From: an uncultured Lachnospiraceae bacterium
GTDB lineage: Bacteria; Bacillota; Clostridia; Lachnospirales; Lachnospiraceae
Reading direction: 5' to 3'
DNA length: 64,000 nt
Assembly (NCBI GenBank): GCA_959022495.1
Contig: CAUEYX010000011.1
Span: forward strand, 13,753 to 77,752
Position numbers and translations under genes: made by a program. Within the stretch, counting starts at the first letter, position 1. Every line of letters starts with the position of its first letter. Positions 1-9,402 of the stretch are shown one piece after another. The notes under the pieces were generated by a model. It did not search any database. It was not told where the DNA came from and saw only the letters and a program-made list of their open reading frames with translations.

Positions 1-149
1 CCCTGCAGAAGCTGATCTCCATGCCGGTAAGAGAGCAGATCGGACGTTTCAAATACGTTCACGAGGACGCATTGGATGAAGAATATCAGAAAGTAGACGA
101 AGAATTGAGCGCGCAGATCGCCAATGCATTTGTAAAGGAGGAACGGTAA
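1..149 (+). CDS. ntpA: V-type ATP synthase subunit A, C-terminal end (partial)
   Basis: An open frame enters the window at base 3 and ends at TAA 147-149; about 48 residues are visible, starting LQKLISMPVREQIGRFKY and ending AFVKEER. This resembles the helical C-terminal tail of the catalytic A subunit of V/A-type ATPases. The next gene, an unmistakable V-ATPase B subunit, starts at the base directly after this stop, which is the usual A-B order with translational coupling. The nucleotide-binding part lies outside the window, so the assignment rests mainly on position and on the general character of the tail. Confidence 0.8.
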   Translation, partial: LQKLISMPVREQIGRFKYVHEDALDEEYQKVDEELSAQIANAFVKEER

Positions 150-1532
150 ATGCCGAAAGAGTACAGAACCATACAGGAAGTCGCCGGACCGCTGATGCTT
201 GTGCGCGGCGTGGAAGGCGTGACATATGACGAGCTGGGAGAGATCGAACTCTCTGACGGCGAGACCAGGCGCTGCAAGGTGCTGGAGGTAAACGGAAGCG
301 ACGTCCTCGTGCAGCTCTTCGAGAGCTCCACGGGAATCAACCTGTCCAACAGTAAGGTGCGTTTCCTGGGGCGCAGCATGGAGCTGGGCGTATCTGAAGA
401 TATGCTGGGACGCGTATTCGACGGACTGGGACGTCCCATCGACGACGGACCGGAGATCCTTCCGGACGCCAGGATGGACATCAACGGTCTGCCCATGAAC
501 CCGGCGGCGAGAAGCTACCCGGAGGAGTTCATCCAGACCGGCGTATCCGCCATCGACGGACTGAATACCCTGGTACGCGGACAGAAGCTTCCCATCTTCT
601 CCGCGTCAGGACTTCCCCACGCGCAGCTTGCCGCGCAGATCGCGAGACAGGCAAAGGTGCTTGGGACAGATGAGAACTTCGCCGTTGTATTCGCGGCAAT
701 GGGTATCACCTTCGAGGAATCCAACTTCTTCATCGAGAGCTTCCGCCAGACAGGAGCCCTTGACCGTACGGTGCTCTTCGTCAACCTGGCGAACGACCCG
801 GCGATCGAGCGTATCGCTACGCCGAAGATGGCGCTGACAGCGGCAGAGTATCTCGCCTTTGAAAAGGAGATGCATGTGCTCGTTATCCTGACCGACATCA
901 CCAACTATGCGGACGCGCTCCGCGAGGTATCCGCAGCCCGCAAGGAAGTGCCGGGACGCCGCGGATATCCGGGATATATGTATACAGACCTGGCGACGAT
1001 CTACGAGAGAGCAGGAAGGCAGAACGGCAAGAAGGGAAGTATCACCATGATCCCCATCCTGACCATGCCGGAAGATGACAAGACCCACCCGATCCCTGAC
1101 CTGACCGGTTACATCACAGAGGGACAGATCATCTTAAGCCGTGAGCTCTACAGAAAGGGCGTCACACCGCCCATCGACGTACTGCCGTCCCTGTCCCGTC
1201 TGAAGGATAAAGGGATCGGAGAAGGCAAGACCCGCGCGGACCACTCCAACACCATGAACCAGCTCTTCGCCGCGTATGCCCGCGGAAAAGACGCCAAAGA
1301 ACTCATGGTCATCCTGGGCGAAGCGGCGCTGACCGAGATCGACCTCATGTACGCGAAATTCGCGGACGCATTTGAGCAGGAGTATGTATCCCAGGGATAC
1401 AACACAGACCGAGGCATCGAGGAGACACTGGACATCGGCTGGAAGCTGCTGAGGATGCTGCCCAGGACAGAGCTGAAACGAATCGACGATAAATATTTGG
1501 ATCTCTACTACGGGACTGACCCCGAAGCGTAG
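150..1532 (+). CDS. ntpB: V-type ATP synthase subunit B
   Basis: This 460-residue protein has the normal length and sequence of the non-catalytic, nucleotide-binding B subunit of the membrane V/A-type ATPase. Together with subunit A it forms the A3B3 head that couples ATP turnover to H+ or Na+ movement. Family stretches include LGRVFDGLGRPID near residue 90, SGLPHAQLAAQIARQ near 155 and PSLSRLKDKGIGEGKTR near 347. The ATG follows the ntpA stop directly and the GGAGG lies inside the end of ntpA. The last five residues (TDPEA) and the stop are encoded inside the first copy of an intergenic palindromic repeat, so the natural C-terminus may have been slightly altered by that element. Confidence 0.95.
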   Translation: MPKEYRTIQEVAGPLMLVRGVEGVTYDELGEIELSDGETRRCKVLEVNGSDVLVQLFESSTGINLSNSKVRFLGRSMELGVSEDMLGRVFDGLGRPIDDGPEILPDARMDINGLPMNPAARSYPEEFIQTGVSAIDGLNTLVRGQKLPIFSASGLPHAQLAAQIARQAKVLGTDENFAVVFAAMGITFEESNFFIESFRQTGALDRTVLFVNLANDPAIERIATPKMALTAAEYLAFEKEMHVLVILTDITNYADALREVSAARKEVPGRRGYPGYMYTDLATIYERAGRQNGKKGSITMIPILTMPEDDKTHPIPDLTGYITEGQIILSRELYRKGVTPPIDVLPSLSRLKDKGIGEGKTRADHSNTMNQLFAAYARGKDAKELMVILGEAALTEIDLMYAKFADAFEQEYVSQGYNTDRGIEETLDIGWKLLRMLPRTELKRIDDKYLDLYYGTDPEA

Positions 1533-1654
1533 CGGAGCGGGTCTGTCCCGGAAGCCCGGAAGGGCGGGAAAACGACTGACCCCGAAGCGTAAGCGGAGCG
1601 GGTCTGTCCCGGCGAAAGGGGCCTGACCCCTTCCGGAAGGGGTCAGGCCCCTTT
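1514..1654. repeat. REP-like palindromic cluster between ntpB and ntpD
   Basis: Two near-identical copies of a 38-39 bp sequence lie at 1514-1551 and 1574-1612; the second has one extra A. Each is itself an imperfect hairpin with arms of the type GGGACTGACCC and GGGTCTGTCCC. They are followed by a perfect 40 bp palindrome at 1615-1654 whose half-site is AAAGGGGCCTGACCCCTTCC. The cluster begins inside the ntpB coding region and supplies its stop codon. No T-run follows the last hairpin, so it is not a typical terminator. It may act as an mRNA processing or stability element between ntpB and ntpD, or it may be a dispersed repeat. Confidence 0.8.
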
Positions 1655-1690
1655 GGGGAGAATATTCTGAAAATTTGAGGAGGTGGCGTT

Positions 1691-2347
1691 TTGGCAGCAA
1701 AACAGGTGAATCCTACCCGTATGGAGCTGACCCGTCTGAAGAAGAAACGGATTACCGCGATCCGCGGTCACAAGCTCCTGAAGGATAAACGTGATGAGCT
1801 CATGCGCCAGTATCTGGATCTTGTCCGTGAGAATATGGAAGTGCGCAAGAAGGTGGAAGCGGGTATTAAATCCGCGAACCGCAACTTTGTCATTGCCAAG
1901 GCGGGAATGTCAGAAGCCGCTCTTAACACGGCTCTGATGGCGCCGAAGCAGGAGGTGAACTTAGAGGCAGGGGAGAAGAATGTTATGAGCGTGGACATCC
2001 CGACCTTTGAGTACAAGACAAGGACTGCGGACGAGAATGACATTTATTCTTACGGTTTCGCCTTTACGTCCAGTGATCTGGACGGGGCGGTGAAGTCCTT
2101 GGCGGACGTGCTGCCGGATATGATCCGGCTGGCAGAGTGCGAGAAAGCATGCCAGCTCATGGCGGCGGAGATCGAGAAGACGAGAAGGCGCGTCAACGCG
2201 CTGGAGCATGTGATCATCCCGGAGACGGAGGAGAGCATCAAGTATATTACAATGAAGCTGGATGAGAACGAGAGAAGTACCCAGATCCGACTGATGAAGG
2301 TGAAGGATATGATGCTCGAGGAAGCTCATCATTACAGTGAGAAATAA
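1691..2347 (+). CDS. ntpD: V-type ATP synthase subunit D
   Basis: This 218-residue protein matches the V-ATPase D subunit, the coiled-coil central stalk that turns inside the A3B3 head. The start NPTRMELTRLKKKRITAIRGHKLLKDKRDEL is the family signature, and the C-terminal helix contains RRVNALEHVIIPETEESIKYI. The start is TTG at 1691, behind GAGGAGG with about seven bases of spacing; no ATG fits better. It is the last gene of the ATPase operon and is followed by a strong hairpin terminator. Confidence 0.95.
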   Translation: MAAKQVNPTRMELTRLKKKRITAIRGHKLLKDKRDELMRQYLDLVRENMEVRKKVEAGIKSANRNFVIAKAGMSEAALNTALMAPKQEVNLEAGEKNVMSVDIPTFEYKTRTADENDIYSYGFAFTSSDLDGAVKSLADVLPDMIRLAECEKACQLMAAEIEKTRRRVNALEHVIIPETEESIKYITMKLDENERSTQIRLMKVKDMMLEEAHHYSEK

Positions 2348-2351
2348 GAAA

Positions 2352-2400
2352 CAGCCCGGTGGATTATAAGAACGATCCCTCGGGCTGCTTTTTCTTTTTT
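2352..2400 (+). terminator. Rho-independent terminator after ntpD
   Basis: CAGCCCG at 2352-2358 pairs with CGGGCTG at 2381-2387, followed by CTTTTTCTTTTTT. It closes the V-ATPase operon. Confidence 0.85.
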
Positions 2401-2441
2401 GTCAGAAAATGTGAAAAATGTAATATTATCTGAATTTAGTT

Positions 2442-2487
2442 CATTTACTTTTTCTTCGGATTTTATATTCTGGATTTGTATGAAAAG
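2442..2487 (+). promoter_or_regulatory. Conserved 5' element upstream of the GH105-type gene
   Basis: CATTTACTTTTTCT at 2442-2455 is repeated exactly at 25767-25780, upstream of another giant surface enzyme. The similarity continues for about 32 more bases, with ATTTTATAT, CT, GATT, GTA and AAAAG kept in order. TTTACT (2444-2449) followed 16 bases later by TATTCT (2466-2471) could be a weak sigma-A promoter, and the same spacing with TATGCT occurs in the other copy. It is either a shared promoter or a shared regulator site. Confidence 0.55.
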
Positions 2488-2690
2488 CACAGTTTTACAT
2501 ATAGAAGCAGAGACATGGGTGCTGTTATATCTTTGATCGGATGTAGCAGTTTTTTCATATTACGGAAAATCGTTCAAACCGGTACAAAGAGACGCATCTT
2601 ATTTGCAACATAAGAAACGGAGGGATGAGACAGATACAATAGATGAAACTGACTAAAGATTCAATAAAAAGGAACAGAGAGGAAAAAGCA

Positions 2691-5600
2691 ATGAGACAGA
2701 AAATGAAAGGATTGATCGGGACAGTGCTTGCCTTTGCCATGCTACTTACTACAGTAAATGTAAATGCAGCAGGTCTGAATGAACAGGCAGATACTGTTTC
2801 CGAAGATCAGGACGTAAAGATCGAACTGATCCAAAATGACAAAGTAGTAGAATCAGGGACCAATGAGCTGAAACATACGAGAAATTATACGAGATCCAGC
2901 TCCAAGACAAACGGAGACGAGATCGTGATCACGCCGCCGGAAGGGGTGCACTACTTAATGGTGCAGCTGGATAAATACTGCGGCGTGCCGAAAACGACAG
3001 GAGCGGCGCCTGAAGGACAGGTGGAAGGAACACGCCCCCAGAGTTCATCGTACGAGTATGAGGAAGCGCTCGTCTATGTGATGAATGATGAATTCCGTTT
3101 TGTAATCCCGGGGACGACAGGCACGGATGCCAACGGCAACACACTCGGCGGAGGGAACTGGCCCTATGATTCCCGCGCGTTCTCTACGAGCGGAAACACG
3201 GAAAAAGTGATCACCGCGAGAGTGGCCACAGAGGAAGAGATCAATGCACGGCGGAATCTTGCCCTGAATCCCTATGACCTGCGGGGAAATGACAATGTCA
3301 CATCCAGCCCGAATAAAAAGGGCGATATCAATGTGTTTCCGCATGCGTACGCGAACCGCGTGACAGATAACAAACGTGAATTTGAGCCGCGCAACGCCAT
3401 CGACGGATTTGAATACAATTATCTGCACTATGGATTCCCGTATCAGTCATGGGGATGCGGAAATGAGAAGACAGATTCCGAGTTCTCAGTGCTGTTCGGA
3501 CGCTATGTAGAGATCGATCAGGTCGATATCACTGTAAGAGCGCAGTGGAATCCGCCGCAGACCGGCGCCAATGACCATGATATCAACTGGACAAGCGCCA
3601 CGCTGGAATTCTCAGACGGCACGGAAATGCCCATCAAATTAGAAAAAGTGGCGTCTCCGCAGACGTTTAAACTCCCGGAAAAGAAAGTCGTTTCATGGGT
3701 GAGACTGAAAGACCTTCCGGTGAGCGAGGAGACGATCCCGGTAGACGGGCGTAAGAAATTCTCCGCTCTGACAGAGTTTAAAGTATGGGGAACAGAGTCA
3801 TCCTATGACGAGGCAGAAATGCCGTCCGGGGAAAGCATCGTCAATCTGGCGAAAAAGATCAATGACTATTGGATCAAGACTGGTGGGAACACAGGGGATG
3901 ACGCGACAAATTATAATCACGGACATTCGATCACCAGTGAGTTCTGGGCGCCGTCAGTCTTCTATACGGGGAATATGGAAGCGTACTATCTGACCGGTGA
4001 CGAGAACTATACCGATTATGCCACAAGATGGGGGAGCAACAATATTTATAACGGCAGCGCGTGGAATACCAAGGCAGACACCGGAAGGACAGGAAGATGG
4101 TTCCCGGATAACCACACAAGCCTCCAGACATATCTAGATATGTTCTCCATTACTTCAGACGGAGGATATGATCCGGAGAATGAGATCATTAAAAATGCGG
4201 TTGCGATCATGGAAGAGATGGAGAGTATGAGCGTCTCTGAACTGAAGACCTCCAAAGGCTATTGGGACCGGATCGACTTCTTCTATATGGAACTTCCGAA
4301 CTGGACGAAGATGTATCTTCTGACAGGGGAGGAGAAATGGCTGAACAAGTTAAGAGAATTGTATGACGACCGGAAAGCAGCGCTCTACGATGCGGAGACA
4401 GGTCTGTTCTATCGTGACACAAATTATATCTATGACCCAAATGCCACATACAATCCGGACGGAGACGGAAGTTACCAGAAGATCAGCCCCAACGGAAAGA
4501 AGATCCTCTGGTCAAGAGGAAACGGATGGGCAATGGCAGCGCTGACAAAGATCCTGCAGGATCTGCCGGACAACCGGACTGAAGACCGTCAGGAGTATGA
4601 AGCGGTGTTTAAGAAGATGGCAGAGACCTTGATCCGGGTTCAGGGAGAAGACGGATTCTGGAGAATGAATCTGGACGACTATGACCATGACATCCGTCCG
4701 GAGACAAGCGGAACGGTATTCTTTGCGTATGGTCTCACGTGGGGGATCAATCACGGCATTCTGGACAAAGAGACTTATTACCCGGCAGTGAGAAAGGCAT
4801 TCCTCGGATTAAATGCCAACGCGATCCGCCCGGATGGCCTGGTGGGGCGTTCGGAACTGATCAGTGCGTACCCGAACCCGAAATGCTCCCTTGGAATCGG
4901 CTCTTCCCAGAGCTACGCGCCGGCAGCGGCTGTGTTATTCTTATCTGAGTTATCGAAGCTGGAGAATCAGGGAATCGTTACAGACGACGTGGAACCGGCT
5001 CTGAACAAGCGCATGATCGGAAGCGTTGCCGTCAAGGAAGGCTCCGAGTATGCAGTTGTCAATTCCAGAGTAAGAGAACTGTCTGCAGGAAGCGGTCTGA
5101 CTGCAGTCCGCCAGGACGGGAAAATATATGTGCCGGAAGCATTTCTGGCGGAAGTATATGGAGAAGATACGGCAGGGCAGGCAGGTGACAGCATGACATA
5201 CGAGGGACAGAAGTACATCGCGCTGTCAGAGGCTGTCACAGAGGGAAGTAACCGGATCGTTTCCTCATTAGACAACGGTATTTCCCTCATCAGTTACAAA
5301 GAGGAGCTGTTTGATCCTGCGCTGGAAGGGAAAATGCTGGATCTCTTACAGACAGGTCTGACAGAAGGCGCGTATCCGGAACGTCCGGAGTATGAGATCC
5401 GTTTTGATTACAGAGAGCCGTTAAAGCCGTCCGAAACTGCGCTTGTCTCGATCGAGGCGAACAGCGGCGGGGCAGTCTCGGCAAAACGGGAGATCGGTCC
5501 GAATACTACAGATCCGGTTGAAGTAGAGTTTGACATGGTTACACAGTTATCTCCGACGCAGACCAATGCCATCGTGGGACTCGGGACCACAAGTTCAAAT

Positions 5601-7151
5601 TACACGGCATATTCCCAGGTTCCGGTCATTATCCGCATGTATAATAACGGAACCTTCGGAGCTTACAATGGAACAGGTTATGTGCAGTCAAGTGTGAAAT
5701 TCACACAGAACGAGAGCTATCACATCCGGATGAGCATTGATCTGGCGGCGAAAAAGTACAGTGCATACGTTACAGGACCGGACGGAAATGAAGTTCAGAT
5801 TGCCAGGGACTTTGCTTTCCGCTCCACGGCAGCAGCGCCGGCAGAGATTGGAAAGATTTACCTCTTCAACAATGATAAAGAAGCGGGAAAATACTGGCTG
5901 GACAACATTTCCATGAAGGGAGACAAAGATAAGCTCTTATCCATTACACAGCCCGAGTCCCTGACCGGAGCAAAGGCTGCCGCAAATGGCACGGCGCTGG
6001 CAGATCTGGAGCTGCCGGACACAGTTGAGATCGAGACAGAGAGTGGAACCGTGACAGAGGCGGAGGTGGACTGGCATACAGACGCTCCGGTCTATGTGGA
6101 CGGAACATCCTATGATCCGGAAAGCCTGGATGAGCAGACATTTATCCTGAAAGGGGATGTATCTCTCCCGGACAGTATAGACGCGGACGGCAGAGACCTG
6201 GCCGTACAGATAGAAATTACTGTCCTGGGAGCAGGGACAGTGGCAGCTCCTGCCGCAGATCCGGCAGCGGGAAGCGATTATACAGAAGCGCTGGAGATCA
6301 TGCTCAGCAGCGCGACAGAGGGCGCGGTTATTTGTTACACCACTGACGGCACAGAACCGGTCTATGACGCGGCGGCAGGAGAGGCAGAAGGGACCGGCCG
6401 GATCTTTGACGGCACTCCCATCGCGGTGCAAGGCGACGAGAAAGACCATAAACCAGTGACTGTGACGATCAAGGCGATCGCGGTAAAAGATGGGATGAAG
6501 GACAGTGAGACTTCCGTCTTTGAATACACGGTCACGATCCCCCACAGCTTCTCACAGGAGTGGGAGTCTGACGCGGAACATCACTGGCAGGTATGTTCCT
6601 GCGGCGAGGAAGGAAACACAGCAGACCATACATGGACAGAGACAGCGGATGAGAAGTATCTTGTGTCAGAGGCGACGTGTCATGCACCGGCAGTGTATGA
6701 TATGAGCTGCTCTGTATGCGGCAGAGCCGGAACAGATACTTTTGAATACGGCAGTCCCGATCCGGACAGGCATGACGGAGAGACCGAGATAAGAGACGCG
6801 AAAGAACCGACAGAGACAGAAGAAGGATACACCGGGGATACCTACTGCCTTGGCTGCGGAGAGAAGGTCGCGGAGGGAGAGGTTATCCCGAAACTGCCGG
6901 ATACAGAGACACCTGATCCGGATGATGATCCGGATCAGGAAGAACAGCCTTCCGATGACAAGCCGACCGAGGAGCCGGCAACGGACGACCAGACAACAGG
7001 TGGTCAGCCTCATGGCGTCCAGACAGGAGAGGCGGACCAGTCCGGCACAGTGCCGAAGACAGGAGACGCGGCTTCCTTTGCATGGCTGCTTGTTGCGCTG
7101 GCAGGCGGAACAGTCCTGTTCTCTGCCGCAAGAAGACGGCGTGAGAGCTGA
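2691..7151 (+). CDS. Giant surface-anchored GH105-type glycoside hydrolase
   Basis: A secreted protein of 1,486 residues. I start at ATG 2691 because GAGAGG precedes it by eight bases; an in-frame ATG at 2643 has only a distant GGAGG. The N-terminus is a signal peptide ending near NVNAAG. A galactose-binding-like region (about residues 220-370) precedes an alpha/alpha-barrel domain (about 380-745). That domain resembles GH105/GH88 unsaturated (rhamno)galacturonyl hydrolases, with SRGNGWAMAALTKIL near 607 and ETSGTVFFAYGL after it. Next come a concanavalin-like region, a chitobiase C-terminal-type repeat (about 1183-1283), a Cys-rich module (CSCGEEG, CSVCG, CLGCGE) and an Asp/Glu/Pro linker. 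The tail is VPKTGD, a hydrophobic helix and RRRRES, a sortase-type signal. Likely role: removal of unsaturated uronic acids from lyase products at the cell surface. The family call is moderate; exact substrate unknown. Confidence 0.75.
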   Translation: MRQKMKGLIGTVLAFAMLLTTVNVNAAGLNEQADTVSEDQDVKIELIQNDKVVESGTNELKHTRNYTRSSSKTNGDEIVITPPEGVHYLMVQLDKYCGVPKTTGAAPEGQVEGTRPQSSSYEYEEALVYVMNDEFRFVIPGTTGTDANGNTLGGGNWPYDSRAFSTSGNTEKVITARVATEEEINARRNLALNPYDLRGNDNVTSSPNKKGDINVFPHAYANRVTDNKREFEPRNAIDGFEYNYLHYGFPYQSWGCGNEKTDSEFSVLFGRYVEIDQVDITVRAQWNPPQTGANDHDINWTSATLEFSDGTEMPIKLEKVASPQTFKLPEKKVVSWVRLKDLPVSEETIPVDGRKKFSALTEFKVWGTESSYDEAEMPSGESIVNLAKKINDYWIKTGGNTGDDATNYNHGHSITSEFWAPSVFYTGNMEAYYLTGDENYTDYATRWGSNNIYNGSAWNTKADTGRTGRWFPDNHTSLQTYLDMFSITSDGGYDPENEIIKNAVAIMEEMESMSVSELKTSKGYWDRIDFFYMELPNWTKMYLLTGEEKWLNKLRELYDDRKAALYDAETGLFYRDTNYIYDPNATYNPDGDGSYQKISPNGKKILWSRGNGWAMAALTKILQDLPDNRTEDRQEYEAVFKKMAETLIRVQGEDGFWRMNLDDYDHDIRPETSGTVFFAYGLTWGINHGILDKETYYPAVRKAFLGLNANAIRPDGLVGRSELISAYPNPKCSLGIGSSQSYAPAAAVLFLSELSKLENQGIVTDDVEPALNKRMIGSVAVKEGSEYAVVNSRVRELSAGSGLTAVRQDGKIYVPEAFLAEVYGEDTAGQAGDSMTYEGQKYIALSEAVTEGSNRIVSSLDNGISLISYKEELFDPALEGKMLDLLQTGLTEGAYPERPEYEIRFDYREPLKPSETALVSIEANSGGAVSAKREIGPNTTDPVEVEFDMVTQLSPTQTNAIVGLGTTSSNYTAYSQVPVIIRMYNNGTFGAYNGTGYVQSSVKFTQNESYHIRMSIDLAAKKYSAYVTGPDGNEVQIARDFAFRSTAAAPAEIGKIYLFNNDKEAGKYWLDNISMKGDKDKLLSITQPESLTGAKAAANGTALADLELPDTVEIETESGTVTEAEVDWHTDAPVYVDGTSYDPESLDEQTFILKGDVSLPDSIDADGRDLAVQIEITVLGAGTVAAPAADPAAGSDYTEALEIMLSSATEGAVICYTTDGTEPVYDAAAGEAEGTGRIFDGTPIAVQGDEKDHKPVTVTIKAIAVKDGMKDSETSVFEYTVTIPHSFSQEWESDAEHHWQVCSCGEEGNTADHTWTETADEKYLVSEATCHAPAVYDMSCSVCGRAGTDTFEYGSPDPDRHDGETEIRDAKEPTETEEGYTGDTYCLGCGEKVAEGEVIPKLPDTETPDPDDDPDQEEQPSDDKPTEEPATDDQTTGGQPHGVQTGEADQSGTVPKTGDAASFAWLLVALAGGTVLFSAARRRRES

Positions 7152-7188
7152 TAGGCATCATGCCATGAAAATAGAAGTTCTATTATCT

Positions 7189-7225
7189 GCCGCAGGTTCT
7201 GTAACAGAGCCTGCGGCATTTCTAT
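7189..7225 (+). terminator. Terminator after the GH105-type gene
   Basis: GCCGCAGGTTCTG (7189-7201) pairs with CAGAGCCTGCGGC (7205-7217) across a 3-base loop, with one G-U pair, then ATTTCTATTATT. The T-run is interrupted but the stem is strong. Confidence 0.75.
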
Positions 7226-7300
7226 TATTATAGAAGCGCAGAGCAGACTCCAGTAGGAAGTGCGCGGAGCGCGGATAGATGGCAGGCGTGTCAGTTTTTG

Positions 7301-7329
7301 TTGAATGCCTTAGAAAATAGATGTAAAAT
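7301..7329 (+). promoter_or_regulatory. Sigma-A promoter for the SIR2-TPR gene
   Basis: TTGAAT (7301-7306), a 17-base spacer and TAAAAT (7324-7329), with TG directly before the -10. The start codon lies about 70 bases downstream, so the SIR2 gene probably has its own transcript. Confidence 0.65.
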
Positions 7330-7400
7330 AATTCCATATATAGACGGCAGGTGACGAAGAGACTGCGGCGAAGATATAATAAGTACAGGAGATAAGAAGC

Positions 7401-9266
7401 ATGAGCGCGAATATGATCGGAGATAACCGTATTTTATCAACAAAATATCTTGTGAAAGCAATCAGGGAAGGGCGGAAGAACGGAGAGCGGTTCTGCTTCA
7501 TCCTTGGCGCCGGCGCTTCTGTTTCATCCGGCATCCCCACAGGCGCGGAATTAGAGTACAGATGGATGGAGGATATGGCTGCGGAGCTGGGGATGGAAGA
7601 AGTCTCCAGGGACGCGAAAGCATTAAGGGAGAAAGATCAGCTGGACCATGATTTTGCTGAGATAAAGAACGCTTGGGAGGAAGCGAAAAAAGCGAAGCGG
7701 AAGGCGCTTGCGAGTGAGTATTATTTTGATATCTATACACTGCGTTTTCGGCCGAATTACAGGAACGGATACCACTATTTAGAAAATCTGATGGAGGACG
7801 CGAACCCGAGTTTTGGGTACCATCCGCTGGCTCTTCTGCTTGCGGATGAAGGTGGGAGCAACCTTGTGATCACCACGAATTTTGACAGTCTGGTGGAGGA
7901 TTCACTGTTTTTATATACGAATAAAAAGCCGCTTGTGATTAATCATGAACTGCTGGCAGAGTTCGCAGGAGACCTGAATATCAGAAGACCGGTGATCGCG
8001 AAGCTGCACCGGGGGCTTTTCTTTGATCCCCTGAACAGAGCGGAAGAGACAAAGGAGCTTCATGGCAGATGGAAAGAAGTCCTGGAAAAAGTATTCCAGA
8101 ATTATACGCCCATTGTCATCGGCTATGGCGGCGGCGACAGCAGCCTGATGGGAGTTCTGCAGGAAGAAAGCATCAAGATGAAGAACGGGATTTATTGGTG
8201 CTATATGGAAAAGTACGGGCTTCCCGATGAGAAAATACAGGAGATTGTAAAGAACAAAGAAGGGTATCTAGTGCGTACAGCGGGATTTGACGCGGTCATG
8301 CTCGCTGTCGGGAATGCGCTGTTTCCCAATGAAATCGATCCGGCAGGGGCGGAGAGACACCTCAGCGGCAAAATCAATAAACAGATCATTGCTTACGGAG
8401 AAGAGTACAGGCAGCTTGTGAAAGAAGAAAAAGAGCATGAGAGTGAAGCCGAAGAGGGGATCAATGCAAGTGAAAAAGAATTCGAGCAGGATATCGAAGA
8501 GTTTAAAATCCGGGTGAATGAGACGGAGTCCGAACGGGAAAATCAGAATCGGATGAGCGGCTGGGACTATGTCAGACAGGGGAACAGATACTATGATGAG
8601 GGAGAATACGAACGGGCGGTTGAGAGCTATACAAAATCACTTGATATCCAGGACATGGCAGAAGCATATTATAATCGCGGATGTGCGTACAGTAAATTAA
8701 AAGAAAATGAAAAAGCAGTGCAGGATTACAGCAGTGCAATCGAGCTCGATCCAGATTATGCATATGCGTATTATAATCGGGGGAATGAATATTTCCGGGT
8801 GAAGGAATTTGGAAAAGCGGTGTTAGATTATAATAAGACGATCGAATTGAATCCAGGTTATGCGGAGGCATATTATAATCTCGGAAGTGCGCATTACGAG
8901 CTGGGGGAAAGTGAAAAGGCGGTGCAGAATTATAGTAAGGCGATCGAATTAGACCCGGATGATGAGAATGGATACAATAATCGCGGAAATGCGTACAGCC
9001 AGTTAAGAGAAAATGAAAAAGCGGTGTCAGATTATAAGAAGGCAGTCGAACTGAATCCCAATTATGTGAAGGCATATTATAATCTGGGGAGTTTCTTTAA
9101 AAACAACGGTGATCTTGCAAAAGCCGAGGAATATTTTACACAGGCAATTGAGCGCGATTCTGGATACAAGAGCGCTTATCAGAAGCGGGCAGAAGTTTAT
9201 CGGGCCCTGGGGCAGGATGAAAAAGCCGCGGCTGACGAAGAGACTGCTTCAAAGTTAGAATCTTAA
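7401..9266 (+). CDS. SIR2-like domain protein with C-terminal TPR repeats
   Basis: This 621-residue cytoplasmic protein has two parts. Residues about 30-310 form a SIR2-like Rossmann domain with FCFILGAGASVSSGIP (GAGAS at 36-40), VITTNFD with Asn160, KLHRG with His203, and IVIGYGGGDSSLM. The Asn and His are the positions that NAD+-cleaving SIR2 defence effectors depend on, so an active NADase is plausible. An acidic coiled linker (about 340-390) leads to roughly six or seven tetratricopeptide repeats (391-620) of the type AYYNRGNAYS. Proteins of this layout occur as stand-alone anti-phage or abortive-infection effectors, with the TPRs as sensor or interaction module. It has its own promoter, and AGGAGA precedes ATG 7401 by eight bases. 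No partner gene is next to it. The defence role is inference; the domain calls are firm. Confidence 0.85.
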   Translation: MSANMIGDNRILSTKYLVKAIREGRKNGERFCFILGAGASVSSGIPTGAELEYRWMEDMAAELGMEEVSRDAKALREKDQLDHDFAEIKNAWEEAKKAKRKALASEYYFDIYTLRFRPNYRNGYHYLENLMEDANPSFGYHPLALLLADEGGSNLVITTNFDSLVEDSLFLYTNKKPLVINHELLAEFAGDLNIRRPVIAKLHRGLFFDPLNRAEETKELHGRWKEVLEKVFQNYTPIVIGYGGGDSSLMGVLQEESIKMKNGIYWCYMEKYGLPDEKIQEIVKNKEGYLVRTAGFDAVMLAVGNALFPNEIDPAGAERHLSGKINKQIIAYGEEYRQLVKEEKEHESEAEEGINASEKEFEQDIEEFKIRVNETESERENQNRMSGWDYVRQGNRYYDEGEYERAVESYTKSLDIQDMAEAYYNRGCAYSKLKENEKAVQDYSSAIELDPDYAYAYYNRGNEYFRVKEFGKAVLDYNKTIELNPGYAEAYYNLGSAHYELGESEKAVQNYSKAIELDPDDENGYNNRGNAYSQLRENEKAVSDYKKAVELNPNYVKAYYNLGSFFKNNGDLAKAEEYFTQAIERDSGYKSAYQKRAEVYRALGQDEKAAADEETASKLES

Positions 9267-9402
9267 TTTCAGAAAGAACTGCGAGGCCCTGCTTGCCCTG
9301 CCCACCCGGCCGTGGTAGAATAAGGGAACATCATGCGGGCAATACTTTGAGAAAGAGCCCGCAGGCTGGCAGGAGAGAACGATCAGGACAGGCGGAGGTA
9401 CT

